From Lichenicoccus roseus (GTDB lineage Bacteria; Pseudomonadota; Alphaproteobacteria; Acetobacterales; Acetobacteraceae): a DNA stretch of 64,000 nt. The position numbers and the translations under genes were made by a program. Positions 8,533 to 18,656 of this stretch are shown piece by piece; position 1 is the stretch's first letter, and every line of letters starts with the position of its first letter. The stretch lies in the NCBI RefSeq assembly GCF_005844085.1, contig NZ_VCDI01000006.1, positions 186,001 through 250,000 of the forward strand, read 5' to 3'. The notes beneath the pieces were generated by a model. The model did not search any database. It was not told where the DNA came from and saw only the letters and a program-made list of their open reading frames with translations.

Positions 8533-10188
8533 ATGTCGGCTGTGTCCGAGCGTGAGGCGATGGAGTTCGATGTCGTGGTGGTGGGGGCCGGTCCCGCCGG
8601 GCTTGCAGCTGCAATCCGCCTGAAACAACTGGCGCCGGACGCCACCGTCTGCGTGGTGGAGAAGGGCTCGGAGGTCGGCGCGCATATCCTGTCCGGGGCG
8701 GTGATCGAGACCCGCGCGCTGGACGAGCTGATCCCGGACTGGCGTAAGCGCGGCGCGCCTCTGAATACGCCGGCGACCGAGGACCGCATGCTGTTCCTCA
8801 CCGAGACCCGCTCGTATCGGGTGCCGATGCTCGGCACGGTGATGCCGCACATGAGCAACCACGGCAACTACATCGTCAGCCTGGGCGAGGTTTGCCGGTG
8901 GCTGGGCGGACAGGCCGAAGCGCTGGGCGTCGAGATCTATCCCGGCTTCGCCGCCGCTGAATTGCTGGACGAGGATGGCCGCATTGCCGGCGTCGCCACC
9001 GGCGACATGGGCGTCACCCGTGAGGGGGAGCGTGGCCCGAACTTCGCGCCGGGGATGGAGCTGCGTGCCACCTACACCCTGTTCGGCGAAGGCTGCCGCG
9101 GCTCGCTCGCCAAGCAACTGATGGCGCGGTTCGACCTGCGGCAGGGCGTAGATCCGCAGACCTATGGGCTTGGCATCAAGGAGCTCTGGGAGATCCCGGC
9201 GTCGAAGCACCGGCCCGGCCTGGTGCAGCACAGCTTCGGCTGGCCGCTGGACCGCGCCACCTATGGCGGCTCCTGGCTGTATCATTTCGGCGAGAACCTG
9301 GTGTCGTATGGCTTCGTGGTCGGGCTCGACTACGCCAACACCTGGCTGTCGCCGTTCGACGAGATGCAGCGCCTGAAGACGCATCCGTCGGTGCGGCAGC
9401 ATCTCGAGGGCGGCAAGCGGCTCTCCTACGGCGCGCGCGCGTTGTCCGAGGGCGGCCTGCAATCAGTGCCTCGGCTCAGCTTCCCGGGTGGGGCGCTGCT
9501 CGGCGACAGCGCCGGCTTCCTCAACGTGCCAAAGATCAAGGGCACCCATACCGCGATGAAATCCGGCATGCTGGCCGCCGAGGCGGTGGCCGACGCGCTC
9601 GCCAATGGCCGTCCGGCCGAGCCGCGCTCCTACACCAGGCGCGTGCGGCAGTCGTGGCTGTGGACCGAGCTGCGAGACGTCCGCAACGTACGGCCTTCGT
9701 TCGCAAAGTTCGGCACGTTGGGCGGCGCGCTCTATTCGGGTTTCGACGCCATGGTGCTGCGCGGCCGCGCGCCCTGGACGATGCGGCACCGGCATGCCGA
9801 CAACGAAGTGCTCGACAGCGCAGCAGGCTCGCCGCCGATCGCGTATCCGAGGCCGGACAACAAGCTCACCTTCGACCGGCTGTCCTCGGTCTATCTCTCC
9901 AATACCAACCACGAGGAAAACCAGCCGGTGCATCTGCGGCTGCGCGATCCACAGCGCTGGCGGAGCGTGAACTGGGACCTCTACCGTTCGCCGGAGAGCC
10001 GCTACTGCCCGGCTGCGGTGTATGAGGCGGTGGATACCGAAGCCGGCGACGCGAACGGTCCGCGGCTGCAGATCAACGCGCAGAACTGCGTGCACTGCAA
10101 GACCTGCGACATCAAGGACCCGACGCAGAATATCGACTGGGCCACGCCGGAGGGCGGCGGCGGTCCGAATTATCCTGGCGGCATGTAG
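8533..10188 (+). CDS. Electron transfer flavoprotein-ubiquinone oxidoreductase
   Basis: ETF-QO is a membrane-associated FAD/4Fe-4S enzyme that passes electrons from reduced ETF to ubiquinone. The N-terminal FAD motif [17 protein letters not shown] is at about residue 15. The C-terminal ferredoxin-like cluster site has RYCPA plus [13 protein letters not shown], giving the four Cys ligands, followed by QNIDW. Length (551 residues) matches mitochondrial and bacterial ETF-QO. etfB and etfA follow directly on the same strand, so the whole ETF branch into the respiratory chain is encoded together. Confidence 0.97.
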   Translation: MSAVSEREAMEFDVVVVGAGPAGLAAAIRLKQLAPDATVCVVEKGSEVGAHILSGAVIETRALDELIPDWRKRGAPLNTPATEDRMLFLTETRSYRVPMLGTVMPHMSNHGNYIVSLGEVCRWLGGQAEALGVEIYPGFAAAELLDEDGRIAGVATGDMGVTREGERGPNFAPGMELRATYTLFGEGCRGSLAKQLMARFDLRQGVDPQTYGLGIKELWEIPASKHRPGLVQHSFGWPLDRATYGGSWLYHFGENLVSYGFVVGLDYANTWLSPFDEMQRLKTHPSVRQHLEGGKRLSYGARALSEGGLQSVPRLSFPGGALLGDSAGFLNVPKIKGTHTAMKSGMLAAEAVADALANGRPAEPRSYTRRVRQSWLWTELRDVRNVRPSFAKFGTLGGALYSGFDAMVLRGRAPWTMRHRHADNEVLDSAAGSPPIAYPRPDNKLTFDRLSSVYLSNTNHEENQPVHLRLRDPQRWRSVNWDLYRSPESRYCPAAVYEAVDTEAGDANGPRLQINAQNCVHCKTCDIKDPTQNIDWATPEGGGGPNYPGGM

Positions 10189-10214
10189 ATTTACCCGAAA
10201 GCGAATACGAGCTC

Positions 10215-10964
10215 ATGAAACTCCTCGTCCCCGTCAAGCGCGTCGTCGACTACAACGTGAAGGTGCGGGTCAAAGCCGACGGCTCCGGCGTCGAGACGGC
10301 GGGCGTCAAGATGTCGATGAACCCGTTCGACGAGATTGCCGTCGAGGAGGCGGTGCGTCTCAAGGAGAAGGGTGCCGCCACTGAGATAGTGGCAGTCTCG
10401 ATCGGCGTGCAGCAATGCCAGGAGACGCTTCGCACGGCGCTCGCGATGGGCGCCGACCGCGCCGTGCTGGTGCTGACCGAGGAAAGCCCGGAGCCGCTTG
10501 CGGTTGCCAAGCTGCTGCGCGCATTGGTTGATCGCGAGCAGCCCGGCATGGTGATCATGGGCAAGCAGGCGATCGACGACGACATGAATGCAACCGGGCA
10601 GATGCTGGCGGGGTTGCTCGGCTGGGCGCAAGGCACGTTCGCCAGCAAGGTCGAGCTGTCCGACGGTGTGGCGACCGTCACTCGCGAGGTGGATGGCGGG
10701 CTCGAGACGGTGGCCCTCACGCTACCCGCCATCATCACCGCCGATCTGCGCCTCAACGAGCCGCGCTATGCCTCGCTTCCGAACATCATGAAGGCGCGCA
10801 AGAAGCCCCTGGAGACAATCGCGCCGGGGGACCTCGGCGTCGATGTGACACCTCGCCTGACCACGCTGAGGGTGGCAGAACCGCCGGTGCGCCAGTCCGG
10901 CGTCAAGGTGGGATCGGTCGCCGAGTTGGTGGCCAAGCTTCGCGCCGAAGCAAAGGTGATCTGA
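10215..10964 (+). CDS. etfB: Electron transfer flavoprotein beta subunit
   Basis: EtfB is the AMP-binding small subunit of the ETF heterodimer that collects electrons from acyl-CoA and related dehydrogenases. It starts [20 protein letters not shown], the standard N-terminus, and contains the family pattern MGADRAVL. The C-terminal region includes the LxxR-type loop that docks dehydrogenases ([20 protein letters not shown]). Length (249 residues) is typical. It lies 26 bp after ETF-QO and 2 bp before etfA. Confidence 0.98.
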   Translation: MKLLVPVKRVVDYNVKVRVKADGSGVETAGVKMSMNPFDEIAVEEAVRLKEKGAATEIVAVSIGVQQCQETLRTALAMGADRAVLVLTEESPEPLAVAKLLRALVDREQPGMVIMGKQAIDDDMNATGQMLAGLLGWAQGTFASKVELSDGVATVTREVDGGLETVALTLPAIITADLRLNEPRYASLPNIMKARKKPLETIAPGDLGVDVTPRLTTLRVAEPPVRQSGVKVGSVAELVAKLRAEAKVI

Positions 10965-10966
10965 CC

Positions 10967-11908
10967 ATGACCGCTCTCGTCCTGCTCGACCATGCGGATG
11001 GCCGCATCACACCGGCCGCACGTTCCGCCGTCACCGCCGCCGCCGCACTGGGCGAGGTGCATGTGCTGGTAACCGGCGCCGCAATCGGCGCCGTGGCGGA
11101 GGCCGCCACGAGGATCGCTGGTGTCGCCAAGGTACTGCGCGCCGATGCGGAGATCTACGACAAGGCGCTGGCCGAGCCGCTTGCAGCCCTGCTCGTGCGT
11201 CTGGCACCCGCCTACGACCATGTCCTCGCGGCCGCGACCGCCACCGGCAAGAACGTGATTCCACGCGCGGCGGCGTTGCTCGACGTGCAGCCGATCAGCG
11301 AGATCGTCGCTGTGGTCGATGCCGAGACCTTCGTGCGACCGATCTACGCCGGCAACGCGCTGGCCACGGTGCGCTCGACCGACGCCAGAAAACTGATCAC
11401 CGTTCGCGCCGCGAATTTCGACGCCGCCGCCGCAGAGGGTGGCAGCGCCACTATCGAGGAGGTGGAGGCGGGCGAGGCGACGCCTGCGGTCTCCCGCTTC
11501 GTGTCGACCGAGTTGTCGACATCCGATCGGCCGGATCTGGCGTCGGCACGGGTGGTCATCTCCGGCGGCCGTGGCATGCAGAATGGTGAGAACTTCAAGC
11601 TGATCGAGCCGATCGCGGATGCGCTGGGCGCCGCGATCGGGGCGTCGCGTGCGGCGGTGGATGCAGGGTACGTGCCGAACGACTACCAGGTCGGCCAGAC
11701 CGGCAAGATCGTGGCGCCGGACCTGTATGTGGCAATCGGCATCTCGGGCGCGATCCAGCATCTGGCCGGCATGAAGGACAGCAAGGTCATCGTCGCCATC
11801 AACAAGGATGCGGAGGCGCCGATCTTCCAGGTTGCGGATTATGGGCTCGTGGCGGATCTCTTCGCGGCGCTGCCGGAACTGCAGGCGGAGCTTGCCAAGG
11901 CCAGCTAG
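10967..11908 (+). CDS. etfA: Electron transfer flavoprotein alpha subunit
   Basis: EtfA is the FAD-binding large subunit of ETF. The FAD domain is recognisable in the C-terminal half from [45 protein letters not shown] and [14 protein letters not shown], and it ends with the conserved [16 protein letters not shown]. Length (313 residues) is normal. The start codon lies 2 bp after the etfB stop, so the two subunits are co-translated. No terminator with a clear T-run was seen after the stop. Confidence 0.98.
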   Translation: MTALVLLDHADGRITPAARSAVTAAAALGEVHVLVTGAAIGAVAEAATRIAGVAKVLRADAEIYDKALAEPLAALLVRLAPAYDHVLAAATATGKNVIPRAAALLDVQPISEIVAVVDAETFVRPIYAGNALATVRSTDARKLITVRAANFDAAAAEGGSATIEEVEAGEATPAVSRFVSTELSTSDRPDLASARVVISGGRGMQNGENFKLIEPIADALGAAIGASRAAVDAGYVPNDYQVGQTGKIVAPDLYVAIGISGAIQHLAGMKDSKVIVAINKDAEAPIFQVADYGLVADLFAALPELQAELAKAS

Positions 11909-12016
11909 GATTTAGCCGGCCTTTACGCGGTAGTCCGAATTCCGCATCGATCCTTTATCGTGCCAGGATCTAGTTTTTCTCTGTCGCGGACATGGAAGCC
12001 GCGGTGGAGAAACAAG

Positions 12017-12478
12017 ATGGGCGAGACTTTACGTGATCGTCGACTGCGTTACGCGCGCGCGATCCTGGAATCGAAATCGAGTTCGACGGCCCTGCTCGGC
12101 GAGAATGCGGGTCTGGATGGGCTCCGCGTCCTCGTCCTGGGCGCGGCGCCCTCGGAGACCCTCTGCGCACTGATGCATACGGAGTGCCGCAAGGCCGAGG
12201 CACGGCTGCCGGATGCCAGTTGCGAAATCAACAGCGCCGACCTGGTGCTGGTGCCGCATGTGACGCTGATCACGCTGGGCCGGGTTGCCCGGCAGGCAGC
12301 ACGGGCGCTGGAGCGGCACGGCCGCATCGTCATGGCAAACCCTGGCGGTGAGCGCGACTTCATCGGCAGCGCCAGCCGCGAACTCGTACAGGCCGGCTTC
12401 GAGATGCCGATCCTGCAGAGCCGGGATGGCCTGATCTGCCTGCACGCGTCGCCGGTCGAGGGTCTGCGGTCACACTAG
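12017..12478 (+). CDS. Hypothetical protein, possibly a degenerate methyltransferase-like fold
   Basis: This is a 153-residue protein with no family recognised. A central segment (LRVLVLGAAPSETLCALMH ... ADLVLVPHVTLITL) has the alternating hydrophobic strand and glycine pattern of a nucleotide- or SAM-binding Rossmann-like fold, but the canonical GxGxG is absent. I chose ATG 12017 because GGAG at 12005-12008 is correctly spaced; the frame is open further upstream to 11960. Its 3' end overlaps the convergent methyltransferase gene by 4 bases. Confidence 0.65.
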   Translation: MGETLRDRRLRYARAILESKSSSTALLGENAGLDGLRVLVLGAAPSETLCALMHTECRKAEARLPDASCEINSADLVLVPHVTLITLGRVARQAARALERHGRIVMANPGGERDFIGSASRELVQAGFEMPILQSRDGLICLHASPVEGLRSH

Positions 12479-13233
12479 AGAGCGGTGGTCCGCTTCTCGC
12501 AGACCAGCAGGACGGTATCGACCCCGGCCAGGCCGACCAGGCCCTCGACAACCTGCAAGGGCCGGGCGAACCGCAGTCCGAGCGGCATGAAGACCCGGTT
12601 GTACCACCACATCGCGCGCGAGCGATGGCGCTCCAGGTAGCGCATGCCGAAATCGACGAGCCGCTGGTTGCGCGGCTGCATCCCGAAGATCGCGCTCCGC
12701 CGGAGCTGGAAGCCGGCCTCGGCGAGCCGGGCCAGCAGTTGCGCCGGTTCATAGCGCCGATGGTGGCCGACCATGTCGTCGAACGCCGTCCAGGCCTCGG
12801 GATGCAGCGGCACGGACAACAGCAAGGTCGCACCCGGGGCGCTGACGCGGGATAGTTCCGAGAATGCGGCAATGTCGTCGTCCACGTGCTCGACGATGTC
12901 GAGGGCGCATACCAGGTCGAAGGCAGCGGTCGCCAGCGGCAGGTCGGTGACCAGGCCGCGTATCACCAGGCCTCCGGCCGCGCGCAGGGGGCGAAGCGGC
13001 GCCAGGCTGAGATCGACGAAGCTGGTCCCGGGGATCGGCAGGCGTGGCCGCAAACCGGGAGCGACCTCCAGACGGCGGACGTGGCGGGCGGCGAGATCGC
13101 GCACCAGCCGCCAGGAGTTGAAGCGCTCGGGCGGGACCAGCCGCGCCCCCGACCACAGGATTTCGTAGAACTGCAGATTTGCCTCGCGCAGGGCGGCGCC
13201 GCTCAGCGGGCGCCGTCCGGCCTCCGGCTGCAT
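12475..13233 (-). CDS. Class I SAM-dependent methyltransferase
   Basis: This is a predicted methyltransferase of the UbiE/type 11 kind. The motif II/post-II region FDLVCALDIVEHVDDD is clear, preceded by FVDLSLAPLRPLRAAG, and followed by GATLLLSVPLHPEAW. Motif I (GxGxG) is not canonical, so the SAM site may be divergent. The chosen start, MQPEAGRRPL at 13233, lies 1 bp after the dedA stop (TGACATG), pointing to a two-gene operon with DedA; an in-frame ATG at 13272 would overlap dedA. Such methyltransferases next to DedA often act on lipids or glycans, but the substrate is unknown. Confidence 0.82.
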   Translation of the reverse strand: MQPEAGRRPLSGAALREANLQFYEILWSGARLVPPERFNSWRLVRDLAARHVRRLEVAPGLRPRLPIPGTSFVDLSLAPLRPLRAAGGLVIRGLVTDLPLATAAFDLVCALDIVEHVDDDIAAFSELSRVSAPGATLLLSVPLHPEAWTAFDDMVGHHRRYEPAQLLARLAEAGFQLRRSAIFGMQPRNQRLVDFGMRYLERHRSRAMWWYNRVFMPLGLRFARPLQVVEGLVGLAGVDTVLLVCEKRTTAL

Positions 13234-13234
13234 G

Positions 13235-13870
13235 TCAGGCTTCCTGGGCGTTCGCCGCCTGCTCGGCATCATGGGTCAGGCGGGCTTCGTTGCGCTTGAG
13301 GAAGACCAGCGCACCGACGACGACGATCGCGGCCACGACGCCCACGGCGATGCCGAGAGGTCCGGAGATGCGTTCCGCCTCCTTGCCGAGGAAGTAGGCG
13401 GCAAAGCCGTAGCCGCCAGCCCAGCCGATGCCGCCGAGGGCGTTCCAGATCAGGAAGCTGTGCCAGGGCATCCGGTTGGCGCCGGCGAGCAGGGCCGCGA
13501 AGGTCCGCAGGATGGCGATGAAGCGGCCGAAGAACACCACCTTGCCGCCATGGACGCGGAACAGGTAGCGCCCGAGCTTCAGCCGCTGGTCGGTCAGGCC
13601 GACATGCCTGCCGAAACGGGCCAGCGCCCGGAAGCCCAGCGAGTGCCCGATCAGGTAGCCGAAATTATCGCCCATGATGGCGCCGACAATCGCGGTGACG
13701 ACGACCCACACGATGTCCAGCCGGTGCGTGGTGGCGCAGTAGATCGCGGTGCCGATGATCAGGCTTTCGCCCGGCAGTGGCGCACCCATGCTTTCCAGCA
13801 TGACGATCAGGCCGATGATGCCGTAGCCGTAATGCTGCAGCAGGTGATCGAGATGGTGGAGAAGAAACAT
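13235..13870 (-). CDS. DedA family membrane protein
   Basis: This is a polytopic inner-membrane protein of the DedA/VTT superfamily, members of which flip undecaprenyl phosphate or phospholipids. Characteristic features are the early motif ESMGAPLPGES, the G-x-x-x-G rich helices and FFGRFIAILRTFAALLAGA, which is the conserved re-entrant loop motif with its essential Arg residues. The 211-residue length fits if translation starts at ATG 13870 (MFLLHHLDHLL); in-frame codons further upstream would add an Arg-rich segment that overlaps the divergent peptidase gene. Cotranscribed with the methyltransferase. Confidence 0.9.
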   Translation of the reverse strand: MFLLHHLDHLLQHYGYGIIGLIVMLESMGAPLPGESLIIGTAIYCATTHRLDIVWVVVTAIVGAIMGDNFGYLIGHSLGFRALARFGRHVGLTDQRLKLGRYLFRVHGGKVVFFGRFIAILRTFAALLAGANRMPWHSFLIWNALGGIGWAGGYGFAAYFLGKEAERISGPLGIAVGVVAAIVVVGALVFLKRNEARLTHDAEQAANAQEA

Positions 13871-13986
13871 CGATCCCGCCCGACGAACGACAGCCAACCC
13901 GTCGCGCTGTTGCAGGAAACGCCTGCGCGGCGGCATGTCAAGCACGGCGTGGCGACCGATGCCGCCGGTGCGGCTGGAGACGATCG

Positions 13987-15948
13987 ATGAGCAATTCCGG
14001 TATCGACGCAACGGCCGGTCTCCGGCAGCCGGCGGCGTGCGGAAGCTGGACGTCGCCGTTCAGGCTCGAGACCGTCGCCGGAACGTTACGTGGCCTGTCG
14101 TCGCTGCGCGCCGATGAAAGCACCCTGTACTGGCTGGAAAGCCGTCCGGACCAGGGTCGCACCGTCCTGTGCCGTTGCGAGGCAGGCGAGGTCGCGGCGC
14201 AGGACGTGACGCCGGACGAATTCGACATCGGGTCGAGGGTGCACGAGTATGGCGGCGGCGCCTATGCCGTGCAGGACGGCCGGATTGCCTTCAGCCGGCG
14301 GACCGATGGCGCGGTCTGGCTGCTGGAGCCCGACCAGCCACCCCGATGCCTGGTGGCGGCCAGCGGCCTGCGCTACGCCGACCTGCAATTCACCCCGGAC
14401 GGGCACGACCTGGTTGCCGTTCGGGAGGATCATCGCGGCGGCGACGGACATCCGCTCGCCACCATCGTGCTGCTATCGCTCGACCGTGCCGGCTGCCCCG
14501 CGCCCGAGGGCGAAATCCTGGTCGAGGGGCCGGATTTCCTCTCCAGCCCGCGCCTGTCCCCGGATGGACAGCGTCTGGCCTGGATCGAGTGGGACCACCC
14601 CTTCATGCCCTGGGAGCGGACGCGACTGCGAACGGCGGTGCTTGCCCGGGACGCGGGTGTCAGGACGCTGGTCGAACGGCACTGTGTCGCCGGTGCCGAC
14701 CGGGCCGAGGCGCTGCTGCAGCCGCTGTTCTCTCCGGACGGCGTGCTGCATGCCTGCTCGGACCGGACTGGCTGGTGGAACATCTACCGCGCCGAGGCCG
14801 AAGGTCTGGTCGCGGTGTGTCCGATGCGACGCGAGATCGGGGTTCCACCATGGATCTTCGGGCAGCGGTCCTACGGGTTCCTGCCGGACGGCAGCCTTAT
14901 TGCCGCCGTGATCGAGGATGGACGCTGTGGAGCGTTCCGGCTGGCTGGCGGGACTGCGGACGCCCTGCCGATCGGGGCTGTCGTCGAGTGTCCGACAGTG
15001 CTGGTCGCCGGATCCGGCGCCATCGCACTAGGCTGGGTCGGTGCCGGTGCGACCGATCCGGCAGCGGTGATGCGCGGCCCGATGGTGGGGCCGGGACACA
15101 GCCTGGCGCAGGCCCATGAGCTGGCGGTCGACGAAGCCGATGTCTCCGTGGCGGAGGTGCTGCATTACCCGGGGGCAGGCGGTGGGACGGGTCACGCCTT
15201 CTTCTATCCGCCCGCGAACAGCCGCTTCCGGGTTCCGGATGACGAGCGGCCGCCTCTGATGGTGATCGTCCATGGCGGCCCCACCGGCATGACCAGCGAT
15301 GCGCTCTCGTTGCGGGTGCAATGGTGGACCAGCCGCGGCATCGCCGTGCTCGACGTCAACTACTGCGGCTCGACGGGGTTCGGTCGGGCCTATCGCGAGG
15401 CACTGGATGGCGCCTGGGGGGTGGCCGATGTCGATGACTGCGTCGCCGCCTGCGACGCATTGGTGACGGCCGGCCGCGTCGATGCCGAGCGTATCGCGAT
15501 ACGCGGCAGCAGTGCCGGCGGCTTCACCGTTCTGGCAGCCCTCACGCAGTCACGGCGGTTCGGCGCTGGCACCTGTATCTACGGCATCGGCGACCTTGCG
15601 AGCCTTGCCCGGGACACCCACAAGTTCGAGGCGCACTATCTCGACCGGCTCGTCGGCCCACTGCCGGAGGCAGCCGCGACCTACGAGGCCCGATCGCCGA
15701 TCAACCATCTGGACCGGCTCGGCTGCCCGGTGATCTTCTTCCACGGCACCGAGGACAGGGTGGTGCCGATCGCCCAGGCCCGGATGATGGCCCAGGCGAT
15801 GCGGGAACGTGGTATTCCACATGCCCTGCACGAGTTCGAGGGTGAAGGTCACGGCTTTCGGCGTGCCGACAGCATGCGCCGCCTGCTTGCGCTCGAGTTC
15901 GCCTTCTATGGCGAGTTGTTCGGCTTCACCCCGGCTTCGACTGCGTGA
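13987..15948 (+). CDS. S9 family prolyl oligopeptidase-like peptidase
   Basis: This is a serine peptidase of the acylaminoacyl-peptidase/dipeptidyl peptidase class, 653 residues. The N-terminal about 390 residues form a WD40-like beta-propeller with repeated LSPDGQRLAWIEWD-type blades. The C-terminal alpha/beta-hydrolase domain has the nucleophile in GSSAGGF, the Asp in FHGTEDRVVPI and the His in EGEGHGFRRA. No signal peptide is evident, so it is probably cytosolic and trims peptides. It is divergent from dedA, and its 3' end overlaps the next convergent gene by 23 bp. Confidence 0.93.
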   Translation: MSNSGIDATAGLRQPAACGSWTSPFRLETVAGTLRGLSSLRADESTLYWLESRPDQGRTVLCRCEAGEVAAQDVTPDEFDIGSRVHEYGGGAYAVQDGRIAFSRRTDGAVWLLEPDQPPRCLVAASGLRYADLQFTPDGHDLVAVREDHRGGDGHPLATIVLLSLDRAGCPAPEGEILVEGPDFLSSPRLSPDGQRLAWIEWDHPFMPWERTRLRTAVLARDAGVRTLVERHCVAGADRAEALLQPLFSPDGVLHACSDRTGWWNIYRAEAEGLVAVCPMRREIGVPPWIFGQRSYGFLPDGSLIAAVIEDGRCGAFRLAGGTADALPIGAVVECPTVLVAGSGAIALGWVGAGATDPAAVMRGPMVGPGHSLAQAHELAVDEADVSVAEVLHYPGAGGGTGHAFFYPPANSRFRVPDDERPPLMVIVHGGPTGMTSDALSLRVQWWTSRGIAVLDVNYCGSTGFGRAYREALDGAWGVADVDDCVAACDALVTAGRVDAERIAIRGSSAGGFTVLAALTQSRRFGAGTCIYGIGDLASLARDTHKFEAHYLDRLVGPLPEAAATYEARSPINHLDRLGCPVIFFHGTEDRVVPIAQARMMAQAMRERGIPHALHEFEGEGHGFRRADSMRRLLALEFAFYGELFGFTPASTA

Positions 15949-16267
15949 AGCCGAGGGCCATCAGCAGCGCTTCGGTCGGCTGGCGCTTCGGCACGATCAG
16001 GATGCGCTGCGGCTCCGAACCACGGATCGCCACGACTGCTCCCTTTGGACAGATCCCGAAGCAGCCGGTCTCGACGATCCGCGTCTGACGGCGACGCCCG
16101 ACGGCACGCAGCCCATCCTGCAATGCGTGACGTAGTTCGTCACGCCCCTTGTCACCATAGCCGCCCTTCAGCTTGCGGCTGCATTTGCGACAGATCACCA
16201 CCATGTCGAGCCAGGGTGAAGGCCGCGTGATGATTTCCGCCGCTTCGGCCGCGCGGTGCTTTGCCAT
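15926..16267 (-). CDS. (2Fe-2S) ferredoxin-like thioredoxin-fold protein
   Basis: This is a 113-residue protein with a thioredoxin-like ferredoxin pattern: CRKCSRKLKGG near residue 26 and CFGICPKGAVVAI near residue 69, giving four Cys in a C-x2-C ... C-x3-C arrangement. Such proteins bind a [2Fe-2S] cluster and transfer electrons; similar domains occur in NuoE and the TRX_Fd family. It is followed at 16283-16594 on the same strand by the gene for a small monooxygenase-like protein, so the pair could be an operon with the monooxygenase first. The partner enzyme is unknown. Confidence 0.8.
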   Translation of the reverse strand: MAKHRAAEAAEIITRPSPWLDMVVICRKCSRKLKGGYGDKGRDELRHALQDGLRAVGRRRQTRIVETGCFGICPKGAVVAIRGSEPQRILIVPKRQPTEALLMALGFTQSKPG

Positions 16268-16282
16268 CTGGTCAGGCAGGCT

Positions 16283-16594
16283 TCACAGGTTGTGGCGGTT
16301 CAGGAACCGAACCCGGCGCTCCTTGACCCCGAGCCTCTCCACAGCCGCCGCGAACGTCTTGTAGTGCGGCGTGGTGAGGTGATGATCGAAGGCCGACTTG
16401 TCGTCATAGACTTCGAACAGGACGACTTCGTCCGGTGCTTCGTCCGACGTCAGCAGGTCGAACTGGCGGCAGCCTGGCTCACTGGTGGTTGAGCCGACGC
16501 TGTCGAGGCGGCACATCTCGAGAAACTCGGCTTTGTGCTCGACTGCCACTTCGAGCATCGCGATTACGACAAACGACTGACCCTTACCGCTCAT
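16283..16594 (-). CDS. Antibiotic biosynthesis monooxygenase (ABM)/quinol monooxygenase family protein
   Basis: This is a 103-residue ferredoxin-like alpha-beta barrel protein. The sequence FVVIAMLEVAVEHKAEFLE, SEPGCRQFDLL, VVLFEVYDDKSAFDHHLTTPHY is the ABM domain pattern seen in YgiN-type quinol monooxygenases and Dimeric alpha-beta barrel proteins. Family members oxidise quinols or act as small redox or stress proteins without a metal. It lies just upstream of the ferredoxin-like gene on the same strand. Confidence 0.85.
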   Translation of the reverse strand: MSGKGQSFVVIAMLEVAVEHKAEFLEMCRLDSVGSTTSEPGCRQFDLLTSDEAPDEVVLFEVYDDKSAFDHHLTTPHYKTFAAAVERLGVKERRVRFLNRHNL

Positions 16595-16680
16595 GACGGA
16601 CCCTTCATCCAGATCGCTCTTTCCAAGGATGGGACCTCTACAGCAGGGCAGAGAGGCCGGCCACCCTGCCCATCCCGGGT

Positions 16681-17715
16681 TCAGGCTCGTGCGAGGCGCT
16701 GCATGCCGGCGGCAACCATACGAGGCTGATTCTCGCCGAGTCCCGGAGGTAGCCGCGGCAGAACGGCCCAGACCGCACCGGTTTCAGTAGCCAGTGCAAA
16801 GGTGATAACGCGTCGGGCGATTTCCCGGGCCAGATCGACGCTCAGTTCGGAGAGCGCATCCGGCCGCAGCGAAACGGCGGCGTAGGCGTGCCGCATGGCG
16901 GCGTGTTCCCAGAGTTCGATACCGTCCCGGGTGCGTGCATCGAGTTGTGCCAGCGCTACGCGACTGCAGGCGGCGGCATCCTGCGCGACGCTCAGCGCCT
17001 GCGCCCAGGGCGCGCCAAGCGGGCCGGTATAGCCGACATCGAACGCCAGCAGATGCCGCTGCCACCACCAGTCCTGCGCCAGCATGAGCGTCCGTGCCGA
17101 CTGCTCCGGCGGAGCCGGCTTGATCGTCATCTTGCGAGCCGAGACGCTCCAGGCAACGAAGCGGCATGCCCCGACCAGCAGCAGCTCGGGCTCGTCGCTA
17201 CGCTCCAACCCGGCCTTTCCCAGATCGCTGACGGATTGCATGCAGAGCGCCGCGCTGACCGGATCGAATTGCGGAAAGCCGCCGCGCACCCGGCTCCACT
17301 TGTCGCGAAAGATGTCCGCTACCACAACCGGCGCAGTGGAGCGGGCGCCTCCCAGCTCGGAGCTGACCGCGGGGGATTTGTTCTTGATGTACCAGTCGGT
17401 CAGCGTTGCAAGTACGACCGAGATCGCTGCACCGACCGGGGACTGCTCCCGGCCGGGAATGGTCTCCTGCAGCTTCAACCCGTATGCCTCCGCACCGTTG
17501 GCCATTTCGAAGGCGGCCTTGACGTCGAGCATGTCCAGCACGGCGGGACCAAGCGCGATTGCGAGAAAGGCCGCCGCCGGTCGTGCGGCGGGATCCGCGC
17601 GCTGCCAGTCAGCCAATGGGTCATTGCTCTGGTGACGCTGCCGGAAGCGCCGAAGCATCGTCTCTGCCGCAACCGATGCAGCTGGAGCAGCCCCGTTCGC
17701 CTTGATGACGATCAC
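16681..17715 (-). CDS. Hypothetical protein, 344 residues
   Basis: No family recognised. The protein is rich in Ala and Trp with amphipathic helices, and has no signal peptide or clear transmembrane segment. Conserved-looking blocks are PAVLDMLDVKAAFEMANGAEAYG, split by charged residues, and QDWWWQRHLLAFDVGYTG. Codon use and GC are like the surrounding core genes, so it is probably a lineage-specific cytosolic protein. It is on the strand shared by the ABM/ferredoxin pair but separated from them by about 90 bp. Confidence 0.7.
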   Translation of the reverse strand: MIVIKANGAAPAASVAAETMLRRFRQRHQSNDPLADWQRADPAARPAAAFLAIALGPAVLDMLDVKAAFEMANGAEAYGLKLQETIPGREQSPVGAAISVVLATLTDWYIKNKSPAVSSELGGARSTAPVVVADIFRDKWSRVRGGFPQFDPVSAALCMQSVSDLGKAGLERSDEPELLLVGACRFVAWSVSARKMTIKPAPPEQSARTLMLAQDWWWQRHLLAFDVGYTGPLGAPWAQALSVAQDAAACSRVALAQLDARTRDGIELWEHAAMRHAYAAVSLRPDALSELSVDLAREIARRVITFALATETGAVWAVLPRLPPGLGENQPRMVAAGMQRLARA

Positions 17716-17836
17716 TCCCCACGCTGGCCGGCCCGTTTCACCGCCGCATCGATCTTAGCGGCAGATCACGGAAGTGTCACGGAATGACGGGATCGCGATC
17801 GCCTCTGTTTTCCGCGCACCTCAGCCGGCTTGCCGA

Positions 17837-17912
17837 TGGTGGAGCCAGGCGGGATCGAACCGCCGACCTCCTGAATGCCATTCAGGCGCTCTCCCAGCTG
17901 AGCTATGGCCCC
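17837..17912 (-). tRNA. tRNA-Ala (anticodon GGC)
   Basis: The minus strand folds as a complete 76-nt cloverleaf. The acceptor stem GGGGCCA pairs with TGGCTCC, the D-arm is AGCTCAGCTGGGAGAGC, and the anticodon arm CCTGA-ATGGCAT-TCAGG has a 7-nt loop with GGC. The T-arm is GGCGGTTCGATCCCGCC (stem GGCGG/CCGCC) and CCA is encoded. Confidence 0.97.
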
Positions 17913-17993
17913 GATCGTGCCGGTCAGCCTTCCGCAGGGGAAGTTGGCTGGGTGGCGCGATATAGTCCGCGCCTCGCCGGGTGGCAAGTCCCA

Positions 17994-18656
17994 TCAGGAC
18001 AGCATCAGCCCGAGGCTGCGCAGGCATTCCAGCAGGGCGAGCATCGGCATGCCCAGGATGGCTTCGTGCTCGCCCTCGATGCGCTCGAACAGGTTGATCC
18101 CGAGGCCTTCCAGGCGATAGGCGCCCACGCTGGACAGCAGCCGATCGCCCTCCAGGGCAAGGTAGGCCTCGAGGAACTGGTCCGAGAAGTTCCGCATCGT
18201 CATCACCGGCTGCACCACGTGCTGCCAGACCTGCTTGCCGTCCCTGACGAGGCAGACGGCGCTGTGCAGGACATGGGCGCGCCCGCGTAGCGCCTGCAGG
18301 TGCGCGCGGGCATCGCCCCGATTGGTCGGCTTGTCGAACCAGCGGTCGCCACAGATCATGATCTGGTCGGCGCCGATGATCAGCGCGCCAGGTCGCAGCG
18401 GCGCGACGCCGATCGCCTTGGCGCTGGCGAGGGCGAGGGCGGTCGCCTCAGGCGCGCAGCCGTCGGCGCGGCACCTTCGCTTGATGCTGGCCTCGTCGAC
18501 CTCCGGCACCAAGATCTCGGCGACAATACCGGCATGCTCCAACAGCGCCGCACGTGTCGCCGATCCGCTGGCCAGCACCAGGCCCCGGCTAGCGTTCTGC
18601 AGGGAGTCGGCGGCAAGTACTGGCGAAGAATCGAGCTGCGTCATGCAGTCGAGCAT
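17994..18656 (-). CDS. Maf-like nucleoside triphosphate pyrophosphatase
   Basis: Maf proteins hydrolyse non-canonical or modified nucleotides (dTTP/UTP or m7GTP classes) and were first linked to septum formation. The N-terminal LASGSATRAALLEHAG motif, EVDEASIKRR, GADQIM and FDKPTNRGDARAHLQALRG are the family landmarks; the usual GADT appears as GADQ. The length of 220 residues is slightly long; an internal ATG at 18644 would give the more typical N-terminus. It faces hemE divergently across the candidate origin, which matches the alphaproteobacterial maf-oriC-hemE order. Confidence 0.9.
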   Translation of the reverse strand: MLDCMTQLDSSPVLAADSLQNASRGLVLASGSATRAALLEHAGIVAEILVPEVDEASIKRRCRADGCAPEATALALASAKAIGVAPLRPGALIIGADQIMICGDRWFDKPTNRGDARAHLQALRGRAHVLHSAVCLVRDGKQVWQHVVQPVMTMRNFSDQFLEAYLALEGDRLLSSVGAYRLEGLGINLFERIEGEHEAILGMPMLALLECLRSLGLMLS